Notes under the pieces: generated by a model | The model's input: the letters and a program-made list of their open reading frames with translations, nothing else | What the model was told of the DNA's origin: nothing | Databases searched by the model: none | Assembly: GCA_029210465.1 (NCBI GenBank) | Contig: JARGDL010000003.1 | Location: 1-64,000, forward strand | From: Stygiobacter electus | GTDB lineage: Bacteria; Bacteroidota; Ignavibacteria; Ignavibacteriales; Melioribacteraceae | Direction: 5' to 3' | DNA: 64,000 nt | Made by a program: the position numbers and the translations under genes | Shown here: positions 47,340 to 56,621 of the stretch, piece after piece | How positions within the stretch are numbered: the stretch's first letter is position 1 | How the letters are laid out: every line of letters begins with the position of its first letter

Positions 47340-50300
47340 TTAATATTCATTCCAACTTTTTATTTCTAAATTTAATGGGTCTTTGGTTAGCAACGCTTCG
47401 GCTAAGCGCATTGCCAATTGTCTGTTTGTAATTAATGGAATTTTAAAATCAACTGCTGCTCTTCTTATTAAATAATCGTTAGTTAATTCTTCTTCCTGGA
47501 AATTTTTGGGAATATTAATTACAAGATCAACAACTTTATTTTTTATTAATTCAACAGCATTTGAATTACTATTTTGAGAAGGCCAATCTACCATTTCAGT
47601 TGGAATTCCGTTTGCATTCATAAATTTTGCAGTTCCTTGTGTTGCATAAAATTTAATTCCAATTTTTAATAACTGCTTCATTGGCTCAAGCAATTCAGAT
47701 TTTGATTCAATTGTTCCTGAAGAAATCAAAATTGATTTTACAGGGAATTTATACCCGACAGATTGCAAAGCTTTTAAGAATGCTTCGTTAAAATCTTCGC
47801 CAAGACAAGCGACTTCGCCAGTTGATGCCATTTCAACACCAGTTGTTGGATCTGCACCTTCTAAACGTGTAAAAGAAAACTCAGGTGCTTTTACTCCAAC
47901 ATAATCAAGATTAAAAGTTATATCATTAATTGGTTGAACTTTTTGACCAATAATTATTTTTGTTGCAACTTCAATAAAATTCTTTTTCAATGTTTTTGAA
48001 ACAAATGGAAAACTACGTGATGCACGAAGATTACATTCAATTACTTTTACATTATTATCTTTTGCCAAATATTGAATGTTAAAAGGGCCATTTATGTTTA
48101 ATGATTTTGCTATCTGGGCTGAAAATTCTTTTATCTGTCTAATTGTTTCAAGATAAGTTCTTTGAGCAGGAAGAACCAAAGTTGCATCGCCGCTGTGTAC
48201 GCCAGCATTTTCAACATGTTCTGAAATTGCTGAACAAATAATTTTCCCATTTTGTGCAACAGCATCAAATTCTAATTCTTTTGCATTAACAAGGAATTTA
48301 GAAATTACAACTGGATGATCAGATGAAACATCTACTGCCTTTTGTAAAAATTTAGTTAATTCTAAATCATCTGTTGCAATTGCCATTGCGGCACCACTTA
48401 AAACATAAGAAGGTCTAACGAGTACTGGATACCCAACTTTGTTTGCAAATTGCAGTGCATCTTGTAATGTAGTTAAACTTTGCCACTCAGGTTGTCCAAT
48501 TTCTAACTCATCAAGCATAGAAGAAAATTTACTTCTATCTTCTGCTTTATCAATTGATTCGGGTGATGTTCCTAAAATTTTAATTCCAACTTTGTGAAGT
48601 TTTAATGCAAGATTATTTGGTGTTTGCCCGCCCATTGAAACAATTACACCTTTAGCTTTAATTGCAGTATAAATTTCCCAAATCGTTTCTGTTGTCAATT
48701 CTTCAAAAAATAATGCATCACTTTCATCGTAATCTGTTGAAACAGTTTCAGGATTGCAATTAATCATTACAGATTTAATTCCACAATTACGTAATGTTTT
48801 AGATGTATTAACACAGCACCAATCAAATTCAACCGAACTACCAATTCTGTATGGACCACTTCCAATAATTACAATTGAGTTTTTTAACTTAAAATCAAAA
48901 TCATGTTTTGATGAGTTATAACTTAAATAAAGATAATTTGTTTTAGCTGGATACTCTGCGGCAAGCGTATCTATATGTTGAATATATGGTTTGATATTAT
49001 ATTTTTTTCTGAGCATATAAATATCATGCGCATCTTTATTAAAAACATTTGCTATTTGTCTATCTGAAAATCCATGTTGTTTTGCTTCGAGTAACAATTC
49101 ATGTGAAATATATTTTGAAGATTCTAATTTCTTTTCCAGTTCAACTATATTTTGAATTTTATACAAGAACCATTTATTTATATGTGTTAATGAGTGTATC
49201 CATTCAATAGAATAACCTTGTTTTAACGCTTGAACAATTGCAAACATTCTTTCTTCGGTTGGATTTTCGAGCGCTTCTTTAAGTTCATCAAATTCTACTT
49301 TGGTTCTGCTTGCCGTTAAACCTTCAACACCAATATCAAGCATACGCATTGCTTTTTGTATTGCTTCTTCGAACTTGCGACCAATAGCCATTACTTCGCC
49401 GACAGATTTCATTGAAGAACCAAGTTTACGTTTAACAAGACGAAACTTTTTCAAATCCCAACGAGGAACTTTAACAACAATATAATCCAAAGCTGGTTCA
49501 AAAAATGCTTTTGTAGTTCTTGTAACAGAATTTGGCAATTCATGCAAACCATAACCTAACGCTAATTTTGCCGCAACAAATGCAAGTGGATAACCTGTTG
49601 CTTTTGATGCTAAAGCAGAACTTCTTGATAAACGTGCATTAACTTCTATAACTCGATAATCTTTTTCGTTTGGAGAAAGTGCATATTGAATATTGCATTC
49701 ACCAACAATTCCAAGATGACGAATTGTTTTAATTGCAACTTCACGTAGTAAATGAAATTCTTCATTTGAAAGAGTTTGACTTGGTGCAACAACAATGCTT
49801 TCTCCTGTATGAATTCCCATCGGATCAATATTTTCCATATTACAAACTGTAATGCAATTATCATATTTATCTCGCACAACTTCATATTCAATTTCTTTCC
49901 AACCTTCAAGATATTCTTCAACTAAAATTTGAGATGAATAGTTAAGAGCTTTTGTTGCAAGTTTTTTAACTTCATTTTTATTTCTGCAAACACCAGAACC
50001 AAGTCCACCAAGTGCGTAAGCGATCCTTATTATTACAGGAAATTTTATTTCTTCAGCAAATGCAATTGCATCTTCAACTGTATTAACAGCTTTACTTTTG
50101 GGATATTTAACTTTTATTTCATCAAGTTTATTGCAAAACAATTGACGATCTTCTGTGTTTTCAATCGCATCAATTTGAGTTCCTAGAACTTCGACTTTAT
50201 ATTTTTTTAAAATTCCTTTTCGATGTAAATCCAATCCACAGTTTAATGCAGTTTGTCCGCCAAATCCTAAAACGATTCCATCTGGTTTTTCTTTTGCAAT

Positions 50301-50519
50301 TACTTTTTCAACATAGTTTGTGTTGATTGGTAATAGATAAACTTTATCAGCTAAATGATCTGAAGTTTGGTTTGTTGCAATATTTGGATTTATAAGAATT
50401 GTATAAATTCCCTCTTCTTTAAAAGCTTTAATTGCCTGTGAACCGGAATAATCAAATTCACCAGCTTCACCTATTTTTAATGCTGAACTTCCAATTATTA
50501 AAATTTTTTTAATCTTCAT
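47340..50519 (-). CDS. carB: Carbamoyl-phosphate synthase large subunit
   Basis: Makes carbamoyl phosphate from bicarbonate, ATP and ammonia supplied by CarA, for pyrimidine and arginine synthesis. The 1059-aa protein has two ATP-grasp halves, beginning KKILIIGSSALKIGEAGEFD and SIVIIGSGPYRIGSSVEFD. A C-terminal allosteric MGS-like domain includes FYATQGTAKFMNANGI. The gene lies 19 bp downstream of carA in the usual order. Confidence 0.96.
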   Translation of the reverse strand: MKIKKILIIGSSALKIGEAGEFDYSGSQAIKAFKEEGIYTILINPNIATNQTSDHLADKVYLLPINTNYVEKVIAKEKPDGIVLGFGGQTALNCGLDLHRKGILKKYKVEVLGTQIDAIENTEDRQLFCNKLDEIKVKYPKSKAVNTVEDAIAFAEEIKFPVIIRIAYALGGLGSGVCRNKNEVKKLATKALNYSSQILVEEYLEGWKEIEYEVVRDKYDNCITVCNMENIDPMGIHTGESIVVAPSQTLSNEEFHLLREVAIKTIRHLGIVGECNIQYALSPNEKDYRVIEVNARLSRSSALASKATGYPLAFVAAKLALGYGLHELPNSVTRTTKAFFEPALDYIVVKVPRWDLKKFRLVKRKLGSSMKSVGEVMAIGRKFEEAIQKAMRMLDIGVEGLTASRTKVEFDELKEALENPTEERMFAIVQALKQGYSIEWIHSLTHINKWFLYKIQNIVELEKKLESSKYISHELLLEAKQHGFSDRQIANVFNKDAHDIYMLRKKYNIKPYIQHIDTLAAEYPAKTNYLYLSYNSSKHDFDFKLKNSIVIIGSGPYRIGSSVEFDWCCVNTSKTLRNCGIKSVMINCNPETVSTDYDESDALFFEELTTETIWEIYTAIKAKGVIVSMGGQTPNNLALKLHKVGIKILGTSPESIDKAEDRSKFSSMLDELEIGQPEWQSLTTLQDALQFANKVGYPVLVRPSYVLSGAAMAIATDDLELTKFLQKAVDVSSDHPVVISKFLVNAKELEFDAVAQNGKIICSAISEHVENAGVHSGDATLVLPAQRTYLETIRQIKEFSAQIAKSLNINGPFNIQYLAKDNNVKVIECNLRASRSFPFVSKTLKKNFIEVATKIIIGQKVQPINDITFNLDYVGVKAPEFSFTRLEGADPTTGVEMASTGEVACLGEDFNEAFLKALQSVGYKFPVKSILISSGTIESKSELLEPMKQLLKIGIKFYATQGTAKFMNANGIPTEMVDWPSQNSNSNAVELIKNKVVDLVINIPKNFQEEELTNDYLIRRAAVDFKIPLITNRQLAMRLAEALLTKDPLNLEIKSWNEY

Positions 50520-50538
50520 TTATATCCTAAAAATATAA

Positions 50539-51627
50539 TTAAACTTTGTTAATGAATTCATCAAAAATAAAATCGGTATCAATTGGTCCAGGAGTAGCTT
50601 CGGGATGAAATTGAACACTCAAAAAGGGTAATCTTTCATGACGCATACCTTCATTGGAATAATCATTTAAATTTTCAAACCATGGCTGCCACCCGCGTGG
50701 TAATGATTTAGTTTCAACAGCAAAGCTATGATTTTGTGAAGTGATGTAACATTTATTTGAATCAACAGTTTTTACAGGTTGATTTTGACTTCGATGACCA
50801 TACTTCAATTTATATGTTTTTCCACCCGCAGCTAACGATAATATTTGATGCCCCATACATATTCCTAATGTTGGAACTTGTTTCTTAATTATTTTTTTCA
50901 CTGATTCAATAAGTTGTTTATAAACTACAGGATTTCCGGGACCATTTGAAAGAACGACTCCATCAAAATTTTCCTTTTCAATATCATAATCATAAGGAAC
51001 GCGAAGTACAGAAACGTTTTTGTCGAGTAATTTTCTTATGATATTAAATTTACAACCACAATCAATTAATAAAATTCTTTTCTTTCCATTTTTATATTCT
51101 TCAACTTTTTGTGGTGTTACTTTAGAAATTAAATTATCAACATCAGGATTGTAATATTCTACTTTATCATTACCAACCACAATTTTCCCAAGCATTGTTC
51201 CATGTTCTCTTAAAATTTTGGTTAGCTCGCGAGTATCAATTCCGTAAATACCCGGAACATCAAATTTTTTCAACCAATTATCAAAACTAAAAATTGAATT
51301 CCAATGACTATACTTTTCTGAATATTCAGAAACAATTAATGCTTGAACTTGTATTTTTTCAGATTCCCAATTTTGAAATATATCATCAGTTTCTTCAAGT
51401 TGAGGCACACCATAATTCCCTATCAAAGGATATGTAAAAACAAGAATTTGTCCTTTATATGATGGATCAGTTAAAGTTTCAGGATAACCGACCATTCCAG
51501 TATTAAAAACAACTTCGCCGGCAACGGATCTTTTTGCACCAAATAATTTTCCCTCAAAAATATGTCCATCTTTTAAGATAAGTTTTACGGTTGGATGTGC
51601 AGACTGTTTATTTTTTATCAAATTCAA
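50539..51627 (-). CDS. carA: Carbamoyl-phosphate synthase small subunit
   Basis: The glutaminase subunit supplies ammonia to CarB. It contains the class I amidotransferase motif LGICMGHQIL with nucleophile cysteine, and HPEATPGPID. The open frame runs up to an ATG at 51708, but that would add 27 residues unlike the family. TTG at 51627 follows AGGAG directly and gives MNLIKNKQSAHPTVKLILKDG, so it is preferred; a second TTG at 51621 is possible. It is the first gene of a carA-carB operon. Confidence 0.93.
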   Translation of the reverse strand: MNLIKNKQSAHPTVKLILKDGHIFEGKLFGAKRSVAGEVVFNTGMVGYPETLTDPSYKGQILVFTYPLIGNYGVPQLEETDDIFQNWESEKIQVQALIVSEYSEKYSHWNSIFSFDNWLKKFDVPGIYGIDTRELTKILREHGTMLGKIVVGNDKVEYYNPDVDNLISKVTPQKVEEYKNGKKRILLIDCGCKFNIIRKLLDKNVSVLRVPYDYDIEKENFDGVVLSNGPGNPVVYKQLIESVKKIIKKQVPTLGICMGHQILSLAAGGKTYKLKYGHRSQNQPVKTVDSNKCYITSQNHSFAVETKSLPRGWQPWFENLNDYSNEGMRHERLPFLSVQFHPEATPGPIDTDFIFDEFINKV

Positions 51628-51708
51628 ATTACTCCTTTTTTGGTTAAAAACGGTAGGAAGAGTTTCAAAAATGCTTTGCGAAAGTAAAAAAAAACTTGAA
51701 GTCTGCAA

Positions 51709-52160
51709 AACTAATTTATTACTAAAAACATAATTCCTTCTTAATTGATATTCACTTCAATTAAACATAACCTTATGAAAAATTTTAAAGCTTTTTTAAT
51801 AAAAAAATCATTTAAGAAAATGGAATATTGAATTAATATTACTTTAAAATTCACGTTTGATATTCTGAAGATTTTGCCGAAATACAGCTTATTTATCTCG
51901 ATATAAGTGTTAGTAAAAACATCATTAGTTTTTATACATTTGCTTTCGGAATTATATTGTGTGAAACAGATAATGACGTAAAGAAGAGTAAGAATTATAA
52001 AATTGAAATGGCACTTTTTCGTTTGTTAATTTTCGATACACATTTAGCTGAATTACTCTTTGCAAAAAACTTTTATAAAATCAAATTACATTTTTATTCT
52101 TAGATATAGATTGTGAGCTATTTCATTTTGTTTTCTTTTATAAATATTATATTGCAATAC
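51709..52160. other. Intergenic region upstream of carA and rlpA
   Basis: AT-rich DNA with no convincing gene. A 31-codon frame at about 52007 lacks a ribosome site and conserved features. TACATTTG near 51939 resembles the TAnnTTTG -7 element of Bacteroidota promoters. The region should contain the divergent promoter of carA on its left side. Confidence 0.5.
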
Positions 52161-52240
52161 AGATTTGCGTCTACAATTTCTCGGCTGGAATCTTAGGCGC
52201 ATAAGGGCAACTGGGAGCGGAATTTACGCTCCCTTTTTTA
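52160..52240 (+). ncRNA. Candidate small structured RNA with intrinsic terminator
   Basis: Two hairpins stand out from AT-rich DNA: GCGTCTA (52167) pairing with TAGGCGC (52194) around a 20-base loop that contains TCGGCTGGAATC, and GGGAGCG pairing with CGCTCCC (52213-52233) followed by TTTTTT. The second is a textbook terminator although no gene lies upstream on this strand for more than 400 bp. That suggests a short transcript ends here. It could also be a leader of rlpA, 28 bp further on. No known RNA family is recognised. Confidence 0.45.
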
Positions 52241-52267
52241 TTTTTGACTAAACAAATTCATTAACAC

Positions 52268-52714
52268 ATGCATAAAATTAAATTACTCATAACGTTACTT
52301 TTAATAATTGAAGCTTGTACTTCTTCACCAAGATTTTTGATTAAAGACAAAAAAACATTATCTGCAGAAAATGATTTAAATAAATATTCAAATTCAGAAG
52401 TTTTAGAAACACAAATCGGTACAGCTTCATATTATGCAGATCAGTTCGATGGTAAAATTACTTATAGCGGTGAAGTTTACAATATGTTTGGACTTTCTGC
52501 GGCACATCCTTTTTATCAAATGGGTACAATCGTTCGAGTAACAAATTTATCAAATGGGAAAAGTGTTGTTATTCCTATAAATGATAGAATGCCATTTCGT
52601 CCAGATAGAATAATTGATCTTTCATTAGGTGTAGCTCAAAAACTGGATATGATTAATGTAGGTATTACTGAAGTAAAAGTTGAAGTTCTTGAATGGGGAA
52701 AAGGTAAAAAATAA
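52268..52714 (+). CDS. rlpA: RlpA-family lipoprotein (septal lytic transglycosylase-like)
   Basis: A short signal ends in a cysteine (IIEACTSS), so it is a likely lipoprotein. The double-psi beta-barrel domain has GTASYYADQFDGKITYSGE and the conserved VVIPINDRMPFRPDRIIDLS. RlpA cleaves naked glycan strands at the septum. There is no C-terminal SPOR domain here, so septal targeting would need another signal. The 148-aa length fits the DPBB domain only. Confidence 0.9.
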   Translation: MHKIKLLITLLLIIEACTSSPRFLIKDKKTLSAENDLNKYSNSEVLETQIGTASYYADQFDGKITYSGEVYNMFGLSAAHPFYQMGTIVRVTNLSNGKSVVIPINDRMPFRPDRIIDLSLGVAQKLDMINVGITEVKVEVLEWGKGKK

Positions 52715-52819
52715 CTAATTAATTTTTGAGATAATTCCAATTACTATAACCCAAGTCTATTCACTGAATCTTTATTAAAATTAATTCATCTCATTAATAC
52801 AAATTTTTAGGAGAATAAA

Positions 52820-53470
52820 ATGTATTTAGATGAAAACGTAAGAGCGGAATTAGGTAAAAGATTTTCAGTTCTTACAAAAAAAGTAAAAATGATTTTTTTC
52901 ACTCAAGAACTTGAATGTCAATATTGCCGCGAAACAAGAGCAATTTTAACTGAACTTTCAGAAACTTCTGATAAACTTGAACTTGAAGTTAAAAATTTTA
53001 TTACCGATAAATCTGATGCTGAAAAATATAGCGTTGATAAAATTCCAGCTACTGTTTTATTAGATGAAAATGGAATTGATTATGGAATAAAATTTTATGG
53101 TATACCGAGTGGTTACGAGTTTGCTTCTCTGCTTGAAGATATAGTAATGCTTGGAACTGGGGTAAGCGGGCTTTCTCAAGAAGTTGAAAATCAAGTTAAA
53201 GCTGTTGATCAAGATGTGCACATGCAGGTTTTTGTTACTCCAACTTGTCCATATTGCCCACAAGCTGTTTTAACTGCACACAAGTTTGCTTTTGTTAATC
53301 CAAAATTCAAAAGTGATATGATTGAAGCAACAGAATTTCCTCATCTTTCAAATAAATATAATGTTCGCGGAGTGCCAAGAACTATTATAAATGAAAATGT
53401 GTTTATTGAAGGGGCGGCTCCGGAACAAATGGTATTTGACAAAGTTAAAGAAGCAATAAATAGTTTATAA
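52820..53470 (+). CDS. Glutaredoxin/protein disulfide oxidoreductase with two thioredoxin folds
   Basis: Two thioredoxin-like halves: the first has CQYC (C33, C36), the second CPYC (C143, C146) and a cis-proline in RGVPRTI. This is the layout of PDO/Grx-like proteins first described in thermophiles, which reduce or form disulfides in the cytosol. An AGGAG site precedes the ATG. It heads a four-gene redox cluster. Confidence 0.88.
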   Translation: MYLDENVRAELGKRFSVLTKKVKMIFFTQELECQYCRETRAILTELSETSDKLELEVKNFITDKSDAEKYSVDKIPATVLLDENGIDYGIKFYGIPSGYEFASLLEDIVMLGTGVSGLSQEVENQVKAVDQDVHMQVFVTPTCPYCPQAVLTAHKFAFVNPKFKSDMIEATEFPHLSNKYNVRGVPRTIINENVFIEGAAPEQMVFDKVKEAINSL

Positions 53471-53472
53471 AT

Positions 53473-53682
53473 ATGAAACTCGAAAAAAAATTTATAATAA
53501 AAAGAATTTTACCAGTTATAGCTGGTGCAATTTTAGGTTATGCCTACTATTATTTCATTGGTTGTACAACTGGTACTTGTCCAATTACAAGTAATCCATG
53601 GATTTCTACTTTTTACGGCGCATTAGCTGGATTAATAATTTCAATACCAGGTAAAAAGAAAAATGATAACCAAACAAATTGA
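53473..53682 (+). CDS. DUF6132 small membrane protein (69 aa)
   Basis: Two membrane segments flank GCTTGTCPITSNPWIST, a cysteine-containing loop typical of DUF6132/YtxH-like proteins found beside thioredoxins and rhodanese-like genes. It starts 2 bp after the disulfide oxidoreductase and overlaps the next gene by 20 bp. A sulfur or redox role is inferred only from position and the two cysteines. Confidence 0.82.
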   Translation: MKLEKKFIIKRILPVIAGAILGYAYYYFIGCTTGTCPITSNPWISTFYGALAGLIISIPGKKKNDNQTN

Positions 53683-53875
53683 AATAGAAGAACTTGTAAA
53701 AATTTTACCCGAAGCTGTTGCTTACTTAAGTGAAAAAGGAATCAGATGTTTAATTTGTGGTGAGCCAATTTGGGGAACTTTAGAAAATGCGGCTCTGGAA
53801 AAAGGTTTTAATGAAGATGATATAAATAAATTTGTTGAGGAACTAAATCAAAAACTTATGTGTAAATCTGTTTAA
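53663..53875 (+). CDS. DUF1858-domain protein (70 aa)
   Basis: The helical domain IEELVKILPEAVAYLSEKGIRCLICGEPIW, read over residues 8-37, matches DUF1858, a small domain with a conserved Cys-x-x-Cys-Gly (CLICG) often encoded with hybrid-cluster and sulfur-carrier proteins. The start lies inside the previous gene. It probably cooperates with the neighbouring thiol proteins. Confidence 0.8.
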   Translation: MITKQIEIEELVKILPEAVAYLSEKGIRCLICGEPIWGTLENAALEKGFNEDDINKFVEELNQKLMCKSV

Positions 53876-53923
53876 TTTTGTTTCAAGAAATATTATTTTT
53901 AATTAACCATTAAAGAGGAATAA

Positions 53924-54529
53924 ATGAGCAATCAAACAAAAATGAAAAAAGAAACTCAAGGCTTGAGTAAAAAACATAGAAGCAGAATTTATACTGGAAT
54001 TTTTATTGCTGTGGTCTTTTTACTTTTTATATTTAATAATTTCGATTATTTATTTGGCGGCAAAGAACCAAATGGTCCTTATCCACCAAATTATGTTCCT
54101 TCTGCAATTCAATCATCTTCGCAAGCACCAGATTTTGAATTACCAACAAGCGACGGCAAAACTTTGAAGCTATCAAGTCTCAAAGGTAAAGTAGTTATTT
54201 TAGATTTCTGGGCTACTTGGTGTCCTCCTTGTAGAAAAGGAATTCCAGATTTAATTAATCTAAAGAAAAAATATGGAAATAAAGGTTTTGAAATAGTTGG
54301 AATTTCTGTTGACACACAAACAAAAAGTGAAGTAGTTCCTTTCATCAAAAATTACGGAATTAATTATCCAGTTGTTTATTTTAATCAAAAAGTAATAATG
54401 GATTACGGTGGAATTGAAGCTATACCAACTTCATTTGTATTAGATAAAAATGGGAAAATTATTGCAAGCTATCAAGGTTTACAACCAGTTTCAGTTTATG
54501 AAAATCACATCAAAAAATTATTGAACTAA
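53924..54529 (+). CDS. TlpA/ResA-like membrane-anchored thioredoxin
   Basis: One N-terminal membrane anchor (about residues 24-40) followed by a periplasmic thioredoxin domain with active site WATWCPPCRKG and cis-proline IPTSF. This family reduces periplasmic disulfides, for example in cytochrome c maturation. AGAGGAA precedes the ATG. It closes the redox cluster and is followed by a terminator shared with coaD. Confidence 0.9.
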   Translation: MSNQTKMKKETQGLSKKHRSRIYTGIFIAVVFLLFIFNNFDYLFGGKEPNGPYPPNYVPSAIQSSSQAPDFELPTSDGKTLKLSSLKGKVVILDFWATWCPPCRKGIPDLINLKKKYGNKGFEIVGISVDTQTKSEVVPFIKNYGINYPVVYFNQKVIMDYGGIEAIPTSFVLDKNGKIIASYQGLQPVSVYENHIKKLLN

Positions 54530-54547
54530 AATCATTTCATACAAAAT

Positions 54548-54587
54548 AAAAAAGCTGTGTTATTCAATTAGCGCAGCTTTTTTTGTG
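54548..54587. terminator. Bidirectional terminator
   Basis: AAAAAAGCTGTG pairs with CGCAGCTTTTTTT across a 12-base loop, with A-run on one side and T-run on the other. It serves the TlpA-like gene and the convergent coaD. Confidence 0.85.
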
Positions 54588-54599
54588 TTTAATTTTTTC

Positions 54600-55079
54600 T
54601 CACTTCTTAAATTTTTCTTTCAATTTCATTTCTACAAAAGGTGGAACAAATCCCGATACATCACCGCCAAATGCTGCTAAGTTTCTAATAATCGTTGAAT
54701 TTAAATAAGTATAACGTGCATGCGGCATTAATAGAATTGTTGAAATATCACCAGCAAGTTTTCTATTCATTAATGCCATTTGAAATTCATATTCAAAATC
54801 ACTGACTGCTCGCAATCCACGTATAATTCCCACTGCTCCAACTTGACGAGCATGATCAACTACTAATCCACCAAATGAATCAACAGTAACAGTTGGAAAT
54901 TCTTTCAAGCTCTCTTTTAGCATTTCAATTCTTTCTTCAACTGTAAATAATTCTGTTTTTGTAGGATTTTTTGCAACCGTTACCACAACTTCATCAAATA
55001 ACTCGACTGCTCTTCTTACAATATCAATATGTCCATTTGTTACTGGATCAAAAGTTCCGGGGTAAATTACTCTTTTCAT
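54600..55079 (-). CDS. coaD: Phosphopantetheine adenylyltransferase
   Basis: Makes dephospho-coenzyme A. RVIYPGTFDPVTNGHIDIV holds the nucleotidyltransferase T-x-G-H motif; GLRAVSDFEYEFQMALMNR and TYLNSTIIRNLA are family signatures. It is 159 aa, normal. The gene follows rsmD on the same strand, a common pairing. Confidence 0.96.
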   Translation of the reverse strand: MKRVIYPGTFDPVTNGHIDIVRRAVELFDEVVVTVAKNPTKTELFTVEERIEMLKESLKEFPTVTVDSFGGLVVDHARQVGAVGIIRGLRAVSDFEYEFQMALMNRKLAGDISTILLMPHARYTYLNSTIIRNLAAFGGDVSGFVPPFVEMKLKEKFKK

Positions 55080-55134
55080 TTACAACTCATTTTATTTGAG
55101 TGAAAAATAATTATGCTATTTAAAAGAAAAAACT

Positions 55135-55695
55135 TTATAGTAGTTTTTTTTCTTTATTAAAAATATAAATTAAACTATCCCCAAGTTTTCTAAAGTAGTT
55201 TTGTTGAAAAGCTTCCTCATCTTTTCCTTTTGTCTGGATAGATCTTTCCACAAGAAAAATTCCATCATCTTCAAGAAAATTATTATCTAAAATATTTTTA
55301 ACCACAATATGAACATCATAATTAAAGAAAGGTGGATCGGCTAAAATTAAATTATATTTTTCATGTTCTTTGATTTTAGAAAAACGAATTGCTTCCATTC
55401 TGAAAATTTTACATTCATTTTTTGCATTTAAAGAGTTAATATTTTCCTCGAGCATTTTTGAAACATGAAAATCCTTTTCTACAAAATGAACTTCTGACGC
55501 ACCGCGGCTTAATGCTTCTAAACCAAGTGAGCCAGAGCCAGCATAAATATCGAGAACTCTTATTCCATCAAAGTCAATTTGATTAACTAAAAAATTAAAA
55601 ATTGATTCTTTATTCTTGTCTGTTGTAGGACGCACCAAATTACTTTTAGGAAATTTTACAGTTCTGCCTTTATATTTTCCAGCTATTATTCTCAT
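55135..55695 (-). CDS. rsmD: 16S rRNA guanine-N2 methyltransferase RsmD
   Basis: Methylates G966 of 16S rRNA (E. coli numbering). RIIAGKYKGRTVKFP at the start, the SAM-binding LDIYAGSGSLGLEALSRGA and the catalytic LADPPF are all present. It is 186 aa. The start overlaps the stop of the PilM-like gene by one base. Confidence 0.95.
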   Translation of the reverse strand: MRIIAGKYKGRTVKFPKSNLVRPTTDKNKESIFNFLVNQIDFDGIRVLDIYAGSGSLGLEALSRGASEVHFVEKDFHVSKMLEENINSLNAKNECKIFRMEAIRFSKIKEHEKYNLILADPPFFNYDVHIVVKNILDNNFLEDDGIFLVERSIQTKGKDEEAFQQNYFRKLGDSLIYIFNKEKKLL

Positions 55696-56609
55696 TAGAT
55701 TATTCTAAGTGCAATTCCAGTTGCGGATGTGAATGAGTTGTATTTTATTTTATAAAAAGGATTGTTTTTCATTTCATCATTAATTTTCAATTTTTCAAAT
55801 GGATTAACTTTTTTTAACGGTAATCCGAAAAATGATTTCAGCTTATTTTCAAATTCTTCTGTAACATCTTGCCCATAAAGCAACACTTTTGAAAAATCTG
55901 AAATGTGTAGTCTATAATCTTCCATTTTCTTAACTGCATCGGTAAGTTCTTCAAAAATATTTTGACTATCAGGATTAAGCACTTTGAAGTAAAACGGATA
56001 AACTCCTTGAACTCCACTTAAAGAAGAAAATTTTTGGTCTATATAAATTGTAAGACAAACTTCACTTTCAATTGATTGTTTTTCTAAATATAAAAATGCA
56101 TTCGAAGCAAGATGAACATTATCAATAAATTTTAGTTGTAAGCTGTTTCTATCGCAAAATTTATTAATTGATGCAACATGCTTTTTATCAATTGCAATTA
56201 TAATTGCTCTTTTTTCTTTTCTTAAAGTACTTTTATCAATTTCAATATGTTGAAGCAAAAAATTATTGGGATCACATTCAGGAAATAAGATTGACATTTC
56301 CCAGCGGAAATGTTCTAACAAATCTTTTTTAACTAATGAATCATCATAAGGTATTTCAAAGATCTTAAAGAAGTTGTTTGGTAACGAAAAAGAAATATTT
56401 TTTGTTATTAACTGTTTCCTTTTATTTATTTTGTCAAATGAATTTTGAAGGATAGAAATTATTTTTTCCTCTGATAAATTTGGATTAAAACTTTCAGCGT
56501 GGATTATTTGATCAACTGTTTCAAGATAGAAAGAATCATCTCTGTAGTTTATTTCAACAACCTGAAGTTTGGTTTCTGTTAAATTTATTCCAGCATGATT
56601 ATTAAACAC
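55695..56609 (-). CDS. PilM-like actin-fold (ASKHA) protein
   Basis: HAGINLTETKLQVVEINYR at the start, a middle LLEHFRWEMSILFPE, and the end KKVNPFEKLKIND ... SFTSATGIALRII follow the pattern of PilM, the cytoplasmic ATPase-fold ring protein of type IV pilus assembly. No pilN, pilO or pilQ gene is adjacent, so it may be a divergent relative. It sits between a ComEA-like gene and rsmD. Confidence 0.6.
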   Translation of the reverse strand: MFNNHAGINLTETKLQVVEINYRDDSFYLETVDQIIHAESFNPNLSEEKIISILQNSFDKINKRKQLITKNISFSLPNNFFKIFEIPYDDSLVKKDLLEHFRWEMSILFPECDPNNFLLQHIEIDKSTLRKEKRAIIIAIDKKHVASINKFCDRNSLQLKFIDNVHLASNAFLYLEKQSIESEVCLTIYIDQKFSSLSGVQGVYPFYFKVLNPDSQNIFEELTDAVKKMEDYRLHISDFSKVLLYGQDVTEEFENKLKSFFGLPLKKVNPFEKLKINDEMKNNPFYKIKYNSFTSATGIALRII

Positions 56610-56621
56610 AAATCCTCAAAA

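Noticed and set aside
52007..52102. 31-codon frame upstream of the candidate RNA
   Set aside because: No ribosome site, no recognisable domain, and ordinary for AT-rich noncoding DNA.
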